A stretch of DNA of 64,000 nt. Source: Triops longicaudatus. Lineage: Eukaryota; Arthropoda; Branchiopoda; Notostraca; Triopsidae. Shown here one piece after another: positions 1-11,720 of the stretch (its first letter is position 1; the number at the start of each line of letters is the position of its first letter). The position numbers and the translations under genes are program-made. The notes under the pieces are model-generated. The model did not search any database. It was not told the origin of the DNA and saw nothing but the letters and a program-made list of their open reading frames with translations. The DNA lies in assembly GCA_022885665.1 (NCBI GenBank), contig JAGQDJ010000228.1, positions 1 through 64,000 of the forward strand, read 5' to 3'.

Positions 1-236
1 CAATTGACCCCGATTTACTACGTCCTAGAGCCATTACGAAGAAATGGGACCCTGTAAGTTGAGCTTCGTCCTACGTTGCACATTTTTAATATTTTCAGTA
101 TTTTATTTTAATATTTTACTTTACTTTTCAGACAGCGTTGCTGAACTTGTACAAAATTATGACACCTGTTCCGTTTGACGCTTCTGGAGAACAATATACA
201 AGCATCGAAGGCTACTTAGACAAACTACCCACCTGA
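1..236 (+). CDS. 3' end of an unidentified gene (partial)
   Basis: Two exons can be read. The first runs from the window edge to 53 and ends at a GTAAGT donor (54-59). The second is 132-236, after a TTTTCAG acceptor, and ends at TGA (234-236). Joined in phase 0 they give 51 residues containing RPRAITKKWDP and GEQYTSIEGYLDKLPT. I do not recognise the protein. It may be an upstream part of the actin-related sequence that follows, but no frame joins the two cleanly. The second exon overlaps the duplicated block with an N at 290, so the stop and exon end may be affected by assembly error. The splice sites are strong and the family is unknown. Confidence 0.45.
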
Positions 237-386
237 AAACGCACAAACACGTTCTGGAAAGCTGTCCAAGTAACTTTTGCCTACGAATANTATACAAGCA
301 TCGAAGGCTACTTAGACAAACTACCCACCTGAAAACGCACAAACACGTTCTGGAAAGCTGTCCAAGTAACTTTTGCCTACGAATAG
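195..386. repeat. 96-bp direct duplication around an N
   Basis: Bases 195-289 and 291-385 are identical 95-mers, and the single N of the window sits between them at 290. Period is 96 bp. This is the pattern left when two contigs with an unrecognised overlap are joined with a one-base gap, so the second copy is probably not real. A true tandem duplication is possible but would have to be perfect. Confidence 0.9.
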
Positions 387-746
387 AAACATTGAAAAAT
401 AATGCTAATTATGCCACTGGGAAAGTGGAATTGACCTCACGAAACACACGTGGAAGAGTGTTTTCGTAACTGGTGGTGAGCATGCGTCCAGGATTTGTAC
501 CGAGACTTGAATCCGAGTTATAACGTTTCGCATCAACGAACATTCAACCTAAGGTAAAAGGAGACGATATATTTTTATTTATCGATTTTATTACTATCAT
601 TTTTTATAAAGGTTCACGCATCTCCGGATCGGTATCATGCGTCGTATATTGGAGCAAGTGTTCTAGCGAATAGCGAAGGGTTCGAGCAAGCAATGGTGAC
701 ACAGCAGGAATGGAAAACTTTGGGTCCCAACGTGATTCGCAGATGA
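337..746 (+). pseudogene. Actin-related-protein-like C-terminus, disrupted
   Basis: The reading from 612 to the TGA at 744-746 gives 44 residues including YHASYIGASVLAN and TQQEWKTLGPNVIRR. It aligns in order with the actin C-terminus (APPERKYSVWIGGSILA, then ISKQEYDESGPSIV). A 58-bp intron (554-611) joins it in phase 0 to 427-553, which carries WKSVFVTGG (actin phosphate loop, SGG) and then MRPGFVPRLESEL (actin MYPGIADRMQKEI). Between TGG and MRPG the frame shifts by what looks like a 2-base loss, and an in-frame TAA follows ESEL. Further upstream HVLESCP (about 337-363) fits the preceding helix in a different frame. Either this is a decayed copy or the sequence is poor next to the N at 290. 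The subfamily (Arp5, Arp8, Arp10 or other) could not be decided. Confidence 0.55.
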
Positions 747-1436
747 AATTTGTAATTAATTCATGTTAATGTGTATGATTTCTATGCCCCTTGCCTAAAG
801 TGGTCTTATTGCCTCTCGTTATATTATTTCTAAGAATGTAAAATTGCGTGTTTTTTGTTAAAGCGAATCAAAACGTGATACACAACATTTGTGCCAAAAT
901 TGCGCGTGATTATTATATTTTACCTTCTTTCATCGTGAAAATACTTTATTTCAAACCAGTCGAGATGTATAAAAAGATTTCGGCTATGAGGTCGTCAGAA
1001 CTTTCAAACATACAATTAGGTATTTGTGTATTGGGGTGCGTCAAAAAGCACCACGATTTTTTTTATTTTATTTTTTTTTTACAGAAGAAATACGCTTGTA
1101 ATGAAATTTTTAGCAAATTAGTCGCACTTGACAAAGACAAATCCACGTTAGTAATTTTATTTCCGCCACCAAAAGCGGTTTGTTGTACTAAAACTATGAA
1201 TTTAAGAAATTAAGAAATGCAAATTGTCCGCCTCGACGAGAGGATTCCGAATCTGTAAGAACTATTGCACTAGCCCTTCAAATAAGCGAGAAAACTGAGC
1301 TTGAATACGTAATTATGCCCTGAGGGCGTCTCAGGAGCCAAAAATTTTGAAATCCCATAAGGAATAACATGGGAAAAAGTGCGATGCACGTTGCATGATG
1401 CATCATGCTTTTGAGGCCTCGTTCACCCTTTCCTAT

Positions 1437-1517
1437 CCCCTGTCCTGCTTCCCGTGGTACTCTTAGCAATTCCATTTTATCGGGATATACCAGGTACCAT
1501 TGGAAAGCAGGACAGGG
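1437..1517. repeat. Long imperfect inverted repeat (hairpin)
   Basis: The arm CCCTGTCCTGCTTCC near 1438-1452 is matched by its reverse complement GGAAAGCAGGACAGGG at 1502-1517 with one bulge. Inside these, TGGTAC and GTACCA also pair. The stem is over 20 bp with a loop of about 35 bases. It lies just beside a tRNA-derived block and may be part of the same repeat. Confidence 0.75.
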
Positions 1518-1554
1518 CACAGCCAGGGTTTTTTTCCTCTGAAAAACCAAACCT

Positions 1555-1622
1555 CAGATACGGGAAATCGAACCCACGACCTCACGATACCAAGTCCAGG
1601 ACTTAGACCGCTCGGCCAAAAT
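1555..1622 (-). repeat. tRNA-derived sequence (SINE head or tRNA pseudogene)
   Basis: On the minus strand the complement of 1608-1618 reads TGGCCGAGCGG, a perfect RNA polymerase III box A of the Leu/Ser type. The complement of 1563-1574 reads GGTTCGATTTCC, a near-perfect box B. Spacing is that of a tRNA gene with little or no variable arm. The anticodon stem does not fold convincingly, so a functional tRNA is unlikely. It resembles a tRNA-derived SINE head whose body would extend to lower coordinates. Confidence 0.6.
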
Positions 1623-2506
1623 GCTTTACATTTCTATCGTTATTTGAAATATAAGTCTTACTTATGGTATGTTGATCGTTCACTTGTCATTTATAAAGAC
1701 TAGAGCTGTTCATTTACTATTTCTTAGAATTCTTTCAGGCAGGGAACAGGGGCGCAGCGGTTGGGGCAATATGCAATTTTATTGGACACTTGGGTTTCGC
1801 CTATCTTCACCATTATATATTTATATAAAAAAAAAAAACGGGGGGTGGTTAACCCCCTTACCTCCCCCGTGGCTATGAGCCCGTTCCTTTTGCCTGACAA
1901 GCCTCAGTATTTAAAGTTAAGTAAATAAACCAAACGTTACAAATGCAACTGCAAAATAAAAAAGAAATGAAAACACCCGAATTTAAATTAAGCATGGTAG
2001 GTTTATTTCTCCCGTATAACAAACAAACCGTACTTACAACAATCGCACGGCTTTTACTTCTTTCTCTTGTCGCCAGGCTAAGCTCAGCCTCCCCAGACTC
2101 GCACCTTTACCACCACATCTATACTTTCCGTACCATTTTATAGGAAAATCATATCAAACGTTTTACTTTTGGGCTGCGCTAACCAATTACAAGCTGACCT
2201 GAGAGCTCAACACATAAACAAGTACCGTACTTCGCACAAAACTCCCAACACTGTAATTTTCCATCACAAAAACTTCCTCCCAAAGGCCACAAAAATCTCT
2301 TTACATGAGAAACACGCTGGTTTCCAAAACTGTACGCCTCAATGGCCTCCGTTACCGGGCCAACCAGCTTTTGCACTCGAAGAGGGATTAACCTGAAACG
2401 TACGACCCAACATGAGTAAACATCACCAAATACAAACATCCTCTTCAAACGGCGTTTTACTTCGAACAAAGTATTTAAATAAAAAGTCTCAAAAATAAGG
2501 ACCCAA

Positions 2507-2512
2507 TTTATT
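2507..2512 (-). promoter_or_regulatory. Poly(A) signal overlapping the Cyclin T stop codon
   Basis: TTTATT on the plus strand is AATAAA on the coding strand. Its last plus-strand base is shared with the stop codon TAA (2512-2514). If used, the 3' UTR would be only about 15 to 30 nt. Confidence 0.55.
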
Positions 2513-5500
2513 TAATAGATAAATTTCATTAAATTACTTTCAAAAGGGTTTACTTTGCTGCTTGACGAAGGGCGAGAAGAAGGAGCTTTATTTCGATCCT
2601 GCGACCCTGCGCCGTTACTTCGACTGCTCAAAGAGCCCATTGAAGGAGGACCATCCATTCTAGGCATTTTCATACTAGGGGCACCCGGGAATTGGCTGCT
2701 GCTGGTACTGCTCTCCAGATGGCGTTTCCGGGTGTCGGTAGTAGTCGCTGCTGAGCTTCCTAAACTGATTTTCAGTTTCAAGTCACCCCCACTGCCACCA
2801 GGCGTCTCGCCATTTTCCGCCTTAATCTTCTGTTTCGGTATCTTGAGCTTCACGGGAGTGTCGCTAGGTGCTACTGCACTGGGCGCTGCTGCGGCCGAGC
2901 TTGGAGTCGCATCCAAGCCGGTTAGTTTGTTCTTGGGAATGGTAATTTTCAGCTTGGGGGCTTCGTTATTGACTAACGGCGGCAGTTCGTCTTTGACCTT
3001 TTTCTTACTCTCTTTCTCCTTGTCTTTTTCTTTTTCCTTATCCTTATTTTTGTGCTTCTTATGTTTCTTCTCTTCAACGCCCTCCTTATCCTTGCTCTTA
3101 TCTTTTTCTTTGTGCTTATGCTTCTCCTTCTTTTTCTTCTTCTTGTCGCTCTTATGCGACGGTGACATCGACGACGCCTTTTCCACCGCTATGGGTGGGG
3201 CTTCAAGCGTCGAGTTTAGCATCACCGAACTTGGCGTCGGAACAGGTTTCGAAAGAGGCTGGGCTGGCATGGGTGGGAGGGTGGAGCCCCCTAATGCCGA
3301 CATGTCAATCGTTGTGGTGGTCGTCATAGAGGTCGAACGTCGCTTAGTATTGCCATAAGCGTCTGCTATTCTAATCTCTTCTTTGACCGAAAACTCTTGC
3401 GTTTTTACACTAGCGGGTAGCGAGTGCTCCGAAGGCGGTGAAAAGAGCGATTTCGTGGAAATTTTCTCCCTCGGTGGAGGGTTCTGTGCCTGCGGTACTG
3501 GTCCGGACCAGTTTTTAGTCGGGTCTAACGCAAGAGGCGGGGCTAATGCTTGAGACAAGATATTTTTAATATCCTGCTCCGTAGTACGTCCTGGAGCGAC
3601 GGGAGTTGCAGGCAAGGGTGGTTTACCTGGCTGTTGGAGGTGTGGCTGTTGCAGCTGTTGATGGTGTTGTTCTAGATTTGGTGGCTTTTGGGACGAATGC
3701 CGCGAACTTGCAGGCGGCAAATCATCTCCGACGTCGAAAAGACTTTTAATTGACGACGAGGAGCCGTAAGGGTTTGGAGGGATATTAGTGGGTTTTTCCT
3801 TTTTCATATGCAAATGAGCATCGCTGGGCATGGGAGTTGTAGTGGAGGAAGTTGAGCTTGTAAAAGAGGATGATGGGGGCAATTTGCTTGGCTGATGTGT
3901 TTGCGAAGGAACGTTCTGCGAGTTTAACATTTTTTCTAGAGCCGAAGTCGGGGAAAGTGATGGAGGCTCCGCCCCAAATTGCAAGTCCCAGCCTGAGTCG
4001 TTTAACTGGAAACCACCGTCAGAGGTCGATTCCTGGCTGCCGAAGCCTAAGGCAGCGCTTAAAGCGGATTGGCCGCTTTGGCCTGTAACGCTACTTTTGC
4101 TTGCTGTGTCGGAACTGCCACCCCAGTCGGAGTTAAACAAAGGCATTCGGCCCGGGACAGCTTTGCTGGATGAAGAAGGCGGGGCTGTAGGGGGCATAGG
4201 GGTCTGTTTTGGCATCTGGTTAGGGTCCATGTGACTTCGGGAGGAGGAAGAGGAGCTTGGCTTGTTTGAGCTCGAGATGGATGTTGAGACAGAAGTGGAA
4301 GAGGAAAACGACGATTGGCTGGCGGGTGGGGCGGAGGAGCCGGGTGGAGGCAAGGGTTTGGAAGAGGAGTGGCTTGAGGGCTGTTTTTGTTGGTGGTGGT
4401 GATGGTGATGGTGAGGAGGGCGAGAAGAAGAGGAGGAAGAAGCCGCTTTGGGATCTATCACAGGAGGACGACTTCTCTGCTGAGGGTCGGAGGAGGACGA
4501 GGGACGGTGTTGCTGCTGAGAACCAGGCATACTTGACGAGGAAGGACGACTGCTAGGGTGCGATTGACCGGGCATGCGCTCCTTGCCGTCTTTTCTTTGT
4601 TCTCGATCGTCAGATCGGCTTGTACCTACGACAACAAATATTTTCCATTATTACAAGTCTTTACGCGGAAGTCTTCAAAACGAAAATCACGAAAAAATAA
4701 TAAACTACGAAAATAATTCTTTAACACAGTGAACGAACAATACGTAAGGTACTATATCTGTGTGTAGCAAGCTTTATTTGCAAATTTGTAAAGTTTCAGT
4801 ACTCTAAACACGTTCCTTTCATGTTTTTTGCTTACACTGCCAATTTACGGATTACACTTGCTTATTTTACGATCGAGTTGTTAAGAATGTACAATGAGAT
4901 GTAGTAAGTAACTTACTGCTAGGTTTATGGTGAGGTTCAGAAGAAGGGCCTAAGGGCAGCAAAGCTGCTGCTGCTCCTTGACCGTGTTGCATAACCCGGC
5001 GCTTGAGTCGCGACTGACTGTTTTTGAAAATAGTCAAAAATTCTGCTGTAAGCTCTTCTAGCTGGTCTAGCGTCACGGTATGATCCACATACCAAAACCA
5101 TTCTCGCCCCTCACTTGATCGCGGAATCTGTATTAAATTAACAGAAACTGTCAGTTTATAAATCAAAGCGGAAACTAAAAGACGGTATGTGAGTTTGGGT
5201 GTCCCATAATTGGATGATGAAAGTGGTGGTTACCTCCCAGTTGGACCATTTACAGACCAGGTGTATGCAAACGCAGGCCACCACAGTGGGCTTCAATTGC
5301 AGGCACATGACGGTCAGGTGCAAACTGCAGCAAGAGCCAAGTATTTACTCTTTTCGTACTTAAGTTTCGCGCTCTTGCGTTAATGTTTTAAGAGTAAAAA
5401 AGAAAAGACCGTCATTTTTACCTGTTGGTAGCCATAAAATAGGAAGTTTGGGCTAAATCCTTACTAGCTGTGATACCAATAAAAGAAAAACGTTAAAAAC

Positions 5501-6331
5501 CTTTAATTAAGTTTTATGTGCATTGTTACCTCGTACTAACTGACAACAGCGTACCACATGCGTATGCGGATGGTCAATAGCTACGTCAAATCCCAAGGCT
5601 TGTAATAAAATATTCTCGTTAAGGATAAGTTCCTGCGCTTGCTCTGCATATTGCTGGAACGAAAAATAACACGCAATAATTAAATTTCCATACGAAAAGT
5701 AAGTTTGTGATGCTTTACTTCTGAACGAACGTCTAACGGCGGTTGATCACGGTTGAGACACATATGGGCAACACGAATAACGTGTTCTAATTTACGCGGC
5801 TGCTCTTCGACTTTGGCGGCCAGAAACAAGGCACAAGCGGCCATTTGGTTTCGGTGAAATTTGGTGAACGAGTGATAGACATAGAATCGGTGCATATACA
5901 CTATGGCTGTGTTGATGCATAACTGTGATCTATATAGAAAGAAAAACAAAAAGAAATGAAGTATTGTGTCTATCATGCGGTCATACGGAACGTCAAGCCA
6001 GCATGGTATAATAGATCCTTAATAAAACCTTCTTACGACCCTTTTCTATATATCTTAAGGGTACTGAATTAGAGGAAGCGTTATTAAATATATTTCAGCG
6101 TTAGCTTTTACTGAAATATGACGAACATAAGACAAGAAAATGTCATGGAGGCCTTGGTACAAATAATGAAAACGGTTACACTTGGAGCCGCTGGCCCATG
6201 TCTTGGATAAGATTGGCAGCTTGTTGCCGGTAGGAAATTTCCTTGTCGTAGTCTATACCACATTTTCGACTAGGTGTATTGTAGATTTGCTCTTTAGTAA
6301 AATACCAACGCTCACGCTGATTTTCCGCCAT
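2512..6331 (-). CDS. CycT: Cyclin T, regulatory subunit of P-TEFb
   Basis: Seven coding exons: 6331-6180, 5929-5719, 5653-5530, 5467-5422, 5324-5234, 5127-4917 and 4625-2512. Together they encode 982 residues with matching phases. The start MAENQRERWYFTKEQ matches the cyclin T N-terminus (RWYFTREQL). The first cyclin fold carries SYRQQAANLIQDMGQRL, INTAIVYMHRFY and ALFLAAKVEEQPRKLEHVI. The second carries ALGFDVAIDHPHTHVV, KWSNWE and FWYVDHTVTLDQLEELT. The long last exon is a Ser/Pro/Gln-rich disordered tail with a run of seven His near residue 350, as in metazoan cyclin T where a His-rich stretch contacts the RNA polymerase II CTD. It also has a Lys/Glu-rich block and three LKIxIPK-like motifs. 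The protein would pair with CDK9 in the nucleus to release paused polymerase. The length suits animal cyclin T, and the call is firm. Confidence 0.96.
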
Positions 6332-6768
6332 TACCAAAACACTAGCAAAGCGACCTCAGGCTATGCAACCCGCAACACATTCCGACGTTGCCAGCTTAAT
6401 TTTCTGTATCCAAGCCAATAACCTAACGTTGCACAGCTTTCACTTTTTAAGCTTCACATTAGTAACAAGCGCAGGATAAAACTTCAAAACATTGGGTACT
6501 GAACTAGAAGGTATAGTTCACTCTACTAAACATATCCATTTTAACTAAATATTATTCGTTTCTGAGCAAAATCGGTATTTGTACGATCACGGATAGTATG
6601 CATTAAAGGCAACGCTGGCCTAACGGTACATTTTCTGGGCTCCAACGAAAAAATTTGAATTTGAGGTTACGTTGACAACGCAGTAGACGCAGTTTATATG
6701 AAGCTAGGAAATTAGTATTATTGCTAAGCCGTTGGTCTAATTCTGTTGGTTGTATAGGAGGAGGCGCT

Positions 6769-6806
6769 TATAAAAATAAGGGCGAGGGAAAGACAAAGCA
6801 ATCAGT
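6769..6806 (+). promoter_or_regulatory. Possible TATA plus initiator core promoter
   Basis: TATAAAAATA begins at 6769 and TCAGT at 6802, with the initiator A at 6804. The order and the 35-base distance are close to an arthropod TATA/Inr promoter (usually about 30). The following sequence has only a 19-codon frame starting at the ATG near 6831, so any transcript would be noncoding or a distant 5' exon. Confidence 0.25.
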
Positions 6807-9800
6807 GCACAGCGTAAAGTTAGTATAGAGATGACTTGCCGTCACACAGGCATGTTAAAGGAAGTCCTTAAAGCCAGAATCCATGGCTGATTAGGTCTTG
6901 GAAATTAGAACCTATATTGATTGGCTGTAAGGTGACCGTGGTGTGGAGAAGAGCATCCAGCAAGTTACCATAGGGATAGTATATAGGCTACTCTGTACTA
7001 GTTCTCGAGATTCCCCACTTACAGGGCAGACGGCGTATTCTCCTAAGATGAGCCTGGGACACTTGGTCCATAAAGGAAAGGACTTTTGTCGTCTCTGCAT
7101 ACTCTGTGGTGCACAAGTAACGGGTTCGAAGTTGTATGTACACTTTACGTTCTTGTCGCACGCAGGCGTTGTAATAGCTACGGGAAGAAATTTCGTTTTC
7201 TAAAAATTTCTGTTACAAAGAAATGAAAGTGTTCACGCCACGTGAGGTTGTTTTCGAGCATTTCTGATCCAGCGCCAGCCAAAAAGGTCAACTCGAGTAC
7301 GTTTACTGGCGACGACACAATACCCCCCACCTAAATATGGGCGCACCGCCCGTAATGAGACTTTCCGTGCTATAATTGAGATTGTTGTATTGCGCTGTGT
7401 ACTAGATTTGAAACAATAAAAACATCAGGCAACTGCGGACATGCTCCCGAAAGATGATACTTTCTGGAGAGGTTTAGAACGTTCTTATAATAAGAGAGAT
7501 CATATAAGAGAGATCATATAATCAGGGATTTTACTGTATAGTCTATACCTTTAGCGATGATTGAAATGCCCTAAACATTCTGCTAACTTCTTACCGATAT
7601 TACTACGTTTATGAAACAATCCCATCCTCGTTTACGCACAACTCGGTTTACCCTCTCGGAATCCTCATTTGCGCAATTTGGTATTCTCTGACAAACTTGT
7701 CATTTTGTCTGTTGGATTCAGTCCAAATTATGTTAAAATTACCAGCTCGTATCATGCATGCTAGTTAGGAATGGTACGCTATTCTTTTTTTTTTTACTTT
7801 ATTTTTACGCAGCACCACCGCAGAAAAGGAGGAAAATTAGGCATGTACACAGCTTGCTTTTCCAAGAAAACGATCTTGGTACGGATGCTGACAAGATGTG
7901 CCACCATTTTTTGCTTGCATAACCTGAGCCAACTCGTGTAGCAGCATATGGGAACCAGTTTAATCAAGCCAAATAAAAGTTCTAGGGTGACTAATGAGAG
8001 GGTTCTGGGTACAAGACAGCTCATTGCGCACAATAAGCTGTACTGGACTGACAATATCATAACAGAACGAAAATACAATCTAGTTTTATTTAAAGTGCTG
8101 CATTGGAAACTTTATAAGCGCAACAAGCTCACACGCACAGTTATAAAGTATTAATCACCTAAAGATGGTCGCCATTTAATTAGATTTAATGACAGTAAAA
8201 CTTATCACAGTTATCAGACAAAGTGTAGACATGCTATAAAAAAATTTGTGACATCACAAGTTAAAAAAGCAGCTGAATATATATGGTGTTTTATAAAAAG
8301 AACAAAATTATGGTCAAAATATAAAAAATCATAAGAAAATAATACGCTTCGTATTGTTGTTAAAAGTAATATTTTGACATTAAAGCGACTGTGGCATTTT
8401 CCTTTAAGGCCAAAATGTGCAAATTTTACGTAAGATTTTTAGAATCGTCACACATTTGACAAAAAGTTTTTGACTTTGATTACGGATTCAAAATGGTAAC
8501 AGAACAAAAGACCGTTTATTTTTCTTCGCAGAACTAGCTTGCTAATCTCTTGCATCACTTCTAATTTTACTTAATCAGAAGAACTCTGCGCTCCGAATGA
8601 GTTTTGCCATAGCACATTTATTTGGCGGGGACTTTCTTCCGACCGGCCGGGTATTACAGCAGAGGATTAGAATGTCATTTACTCGTGAAACATACTTGTA
8701 AGCATAGAAGGACGTCATAAAAAGGTTGTACGCGTTACACAGGTTAAAAGGTTGGCTTCGAAGTATCCCATTTCTGTGGGGGAAAAAAAAATTTATGGGC
8801 CGGAATGAATAAAATAAAAGTGTCTATTTTCGTCAGAGCGTTGCAAAGCAACTTTAGGCAGCGTACAACCCAACGTTCCCAATGAATCTACACACGGAAT
8901 TTGAAAAATACAAACAGCGCGATGACCCATTTACTTTGCTTTCCTAAACTTTACGTCTAAACTGTGAAATGTATCAACAAAAAGGTTACGTTATCAAACT
9001 AGACTTTGCAGCGTTACTGATAAGCTAGAAATAGGCTGAAACTATCAAGAAAACCTTAAAACTCGTCCTTTTCAGGCTATTTTTAGTTGATTTTAATTTG
9101 TCACTTAATTTTTCTGACACTTTTTTAAATCCTATTTCCAAATATGAATATCTTGTCGCCTTGAACAGCCTCTGTAGTGTGCAAACGATAGAAAGCTCAA
9201 TTTCGAAAACTGGAATTGCTTCAAACAAGTTGTTGTATGCCAGACTCAGTTCCAGGAAAAGCTCCGTTAAATTGACAACACTAGAAAAAGGGCTGTAACA
9301 CATGAAACCAGCCTAGATCAGCGTTCTCCATTCGAACTAAGTGCTAACTCTTTAACACACGTATAAAAACGGTCCAGAGTCCCTGCACTTTTCTTGGCAT
9401 AGAAGTAAAACAGGTTGCTGGCCCTTGATCGCGGGAAGTATGGCCAGGCTACGTAAAAGTTCTGTGGTCTAATTGAGGACATATTTAGCTAGAATACAGT
9501 CTGGCACTCTCCCTACATCAGTCGCTCTGTGTGCGTTCTATTCTGTTCCTGGTCATAAAAGCGGGTCCTTGAATGCTTAGGCCACTGATTTTGTGTGCTA
9601 TTCAGCCCCTGATATTTTACGCAGGCGAACAGACTAAGTTGGGACTTCCAGGAATTGGTCTCCGACTTAATACAGAACAATCGTGCAGCGCTACATGTGT
9701 CGCCTTTAGTTGCAGGCAGACACATTCCGTCGCCCCACATGCGTTGCCTTTTTTGTTATTATGCCGGACTTTTTATTGACAAGACCCCTTAACAACTCAA

Positions 9801-10685
9801 TAAAATCATTGCTCAGGTTTTTACAGCAAAATATGCAAATGAAGCTCGTATTTACTTTTCTGTGGATATCAAGGTATGCTTATAAAATCATCCTACTTTT
9901 TGTTCATTGCATCCATCCATGACTGAAAGTCCTGTCAGATTGTATTATATTTCCAATTATATCAAGGGGAACTGGGCCATAAAATCCTTCCAGCGACCAT
10001 TTTTTCATACTGACGAGCCAATCCTTAATAAAAGATTCCAAGAAATCCAAACCGGTTTTTCAAATACGTAATAGGAGCTTGGATAAACGTTTACGCCAAC
10101 TAGTTATGTCCAGGTTTTACATTCTGCGTAACGCTTGTATTGTCGTAACCAATGGCAAAGCTGCGAGTCTTGCTAAATGGCCAAGTTTATACTCAACGTC
10201 ACGTAGATCACACTAACGTTAATGTCTTCTTGAACACAAACATGACTAACAGGACAAATACGCGTTTTAGAACTGCTTGGCTCATCTCCCTGTTGAAACA
10301 ACTGTTCCATGTCGGAAGGTAACCTCTAATTGGCGTACTGCACTGGGGCGTCGAGTTTCCCCAAAAAATCCACGTACATTTCGATCCCTGTTGGGGGGTT
10401 CGTGATAGCAGACCTGTAACCCATATTTTCATAATTTTATTCGTATTAACTGAATTACAAAGCAAGTGAAGACAGAACGGCAATTTATTGAATAACAATG
10501 TCAAACCCACTATATAACAATGAATGCTTCGTTGGAATAATGCTATTCTATTTTAGAAGTCTTCTGAGAATTACACTGAATATGCGAGTAGTTGTGTACA
10601 TAATCCTCTCTAGATTATTTCCTCACTCTTGCACTCCAAGGATTTTTGGTAATGTGTTACTGTCAACTGGGTTTTTGTAAACAAA

Positions 10686-10795
10686 AAAGCGAGTTTTTTT
10701 CGTTTTTCTTGTCTATTTCGGCTAAATTTTTAGTAAAAAGGAAACAGTCTCTGGAAACTTACGCAGAATCGAATGAGTTTTTACTTACATGGTAG
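10686..10795 (+). repeat. Dispersed repeat, copy 1
   Basis: This block shares an ordered set of segments with 35085-35213: TCTATTTCGG, then a T-rich stretch, AAAAAGGAAAC, GCAGAATCG and GTTTTTACTT. The two copies are diverged but collinear over about 110 to 130 bp, as expected for old copies of one interspersed element. Type not recognised. Confidence 0.6.
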
Positions 10796-11491
10796 CATGT
10801 ATGCGTATCCTCGCTAGCCTTAGAAAGGCCATAATACAAGAAAAGGTTCAGAGTTTATTTGGTACATTTAAATATCGAATTTGTCCAAAGGCGAAAGGTG
10901 GCTGTGTTTTGACCTAGGCGACAGAAATGCTGATGAAGTAATATCTTTCAGAACACACGAAGCCTCTAGCTGCCACAGTTGTCTTTTGGTAGTGAAAATT
11001 CGAAGACACTGAAAATACGCCCAAAAAAAGCTCTTACTTTTCAACTTCTCGTTGCCAGGAAATATATCAAAATAAAAACTTAAGAGTACCGTGAGAGAGC
11101 CTTTTCTTCGCTGACACGTGTTCAGGATAAGTCCATTTGACAGTTTTACAGGATACGCGAATCTATTTCAAGCATAACCTCTTATTATTGTTTCTAAAAT
11201 TTTATTTTCTTCACTTTTATTGTATTATGTAATACTGCAGTCTTGGCTGATTACGTGCTATTAAAACCTCGCTTCAAACTCACGTTTACGGCCTCTCAAA
11301 GGTGAACGGAGCCAAACTAGTTTTTGTTCGAACACAAGGCGATAGCGAACGTTTGGACGGCAAGCCAAAATGAAGCTATGAAAACGTAATAACCCATATG
11401 GTATCCGTGGTCCCCTTCCCGATTCTCGGGAGACAACAATACAATCCTTTAGTGCACAGTATTTCGTCACGCACTTGAGATCGTTCTAAAT

Positions 11492-11720
11492 TACACGGAA
11501 AATAGCCTAAATATAGAGGCAAAATTATCTGCGCTGGAAATCATAGCCGAGATTCTTGAAAATTTCGCAAGTTCTCGTCAACAGAATACTCAGTTTACTG
11601 TACTTCATCGATAGACCTGTATACTCTTAAATCTCGTTGGTTTATACGGAAATCAATCAATATAATCTTAAAACTATCTGCACTAGAAATCACAATCGAA
11701 ATTCTTGGCAAATTTCGACA
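11492..11720 (+). repeat. Two diverged direct copies of about 78 bp
   Basis: 11492-11570 and 11643-11720 are collinear: each runs from ACGGAAA through ATCTGC-CT-GAAATCA to GA-ATTCTTG and AAATTTCG. Start-to-start distance is about 151 bp. This suggests an old local duplication or a degraded tandem repeat. Confidence 0.6.

Larger units (their letters stand above)
747..2511. other. Intergenic region between the Arp-like remnant and Cyclin T
   Basis: No supported gene. It holds a long imperfect hairpin (1437-1517), a tRNA-derived block (1555-1622), an A-rich run near 1828-1840 next to a G-rich run, and a 121-codon frame at 848-1213 that starts at GTG. Inside that frame GTATTTG near 1020 and a poly-T plus ACAG near 1083 mimic an intron of about 64 bp, but splicing leads straight to a stop, so it is not called as a gene. 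Confidence 0.6.

Noticed and set aside
848..1213. 121-codon plus-strand frame with an internal intron-like segment
   Set aside because: It starts at GTG, contains no domain, and the possible splice gives an early stop. Poly-T accounts for the acceptor look.
9025..9303. 92-codon minus-strand frame of helical character
   Set aside because: No ATG-linked signal, domain or splice evidence; the opposite strand is also open. Frames of this length are expected by chance in 64 kb.
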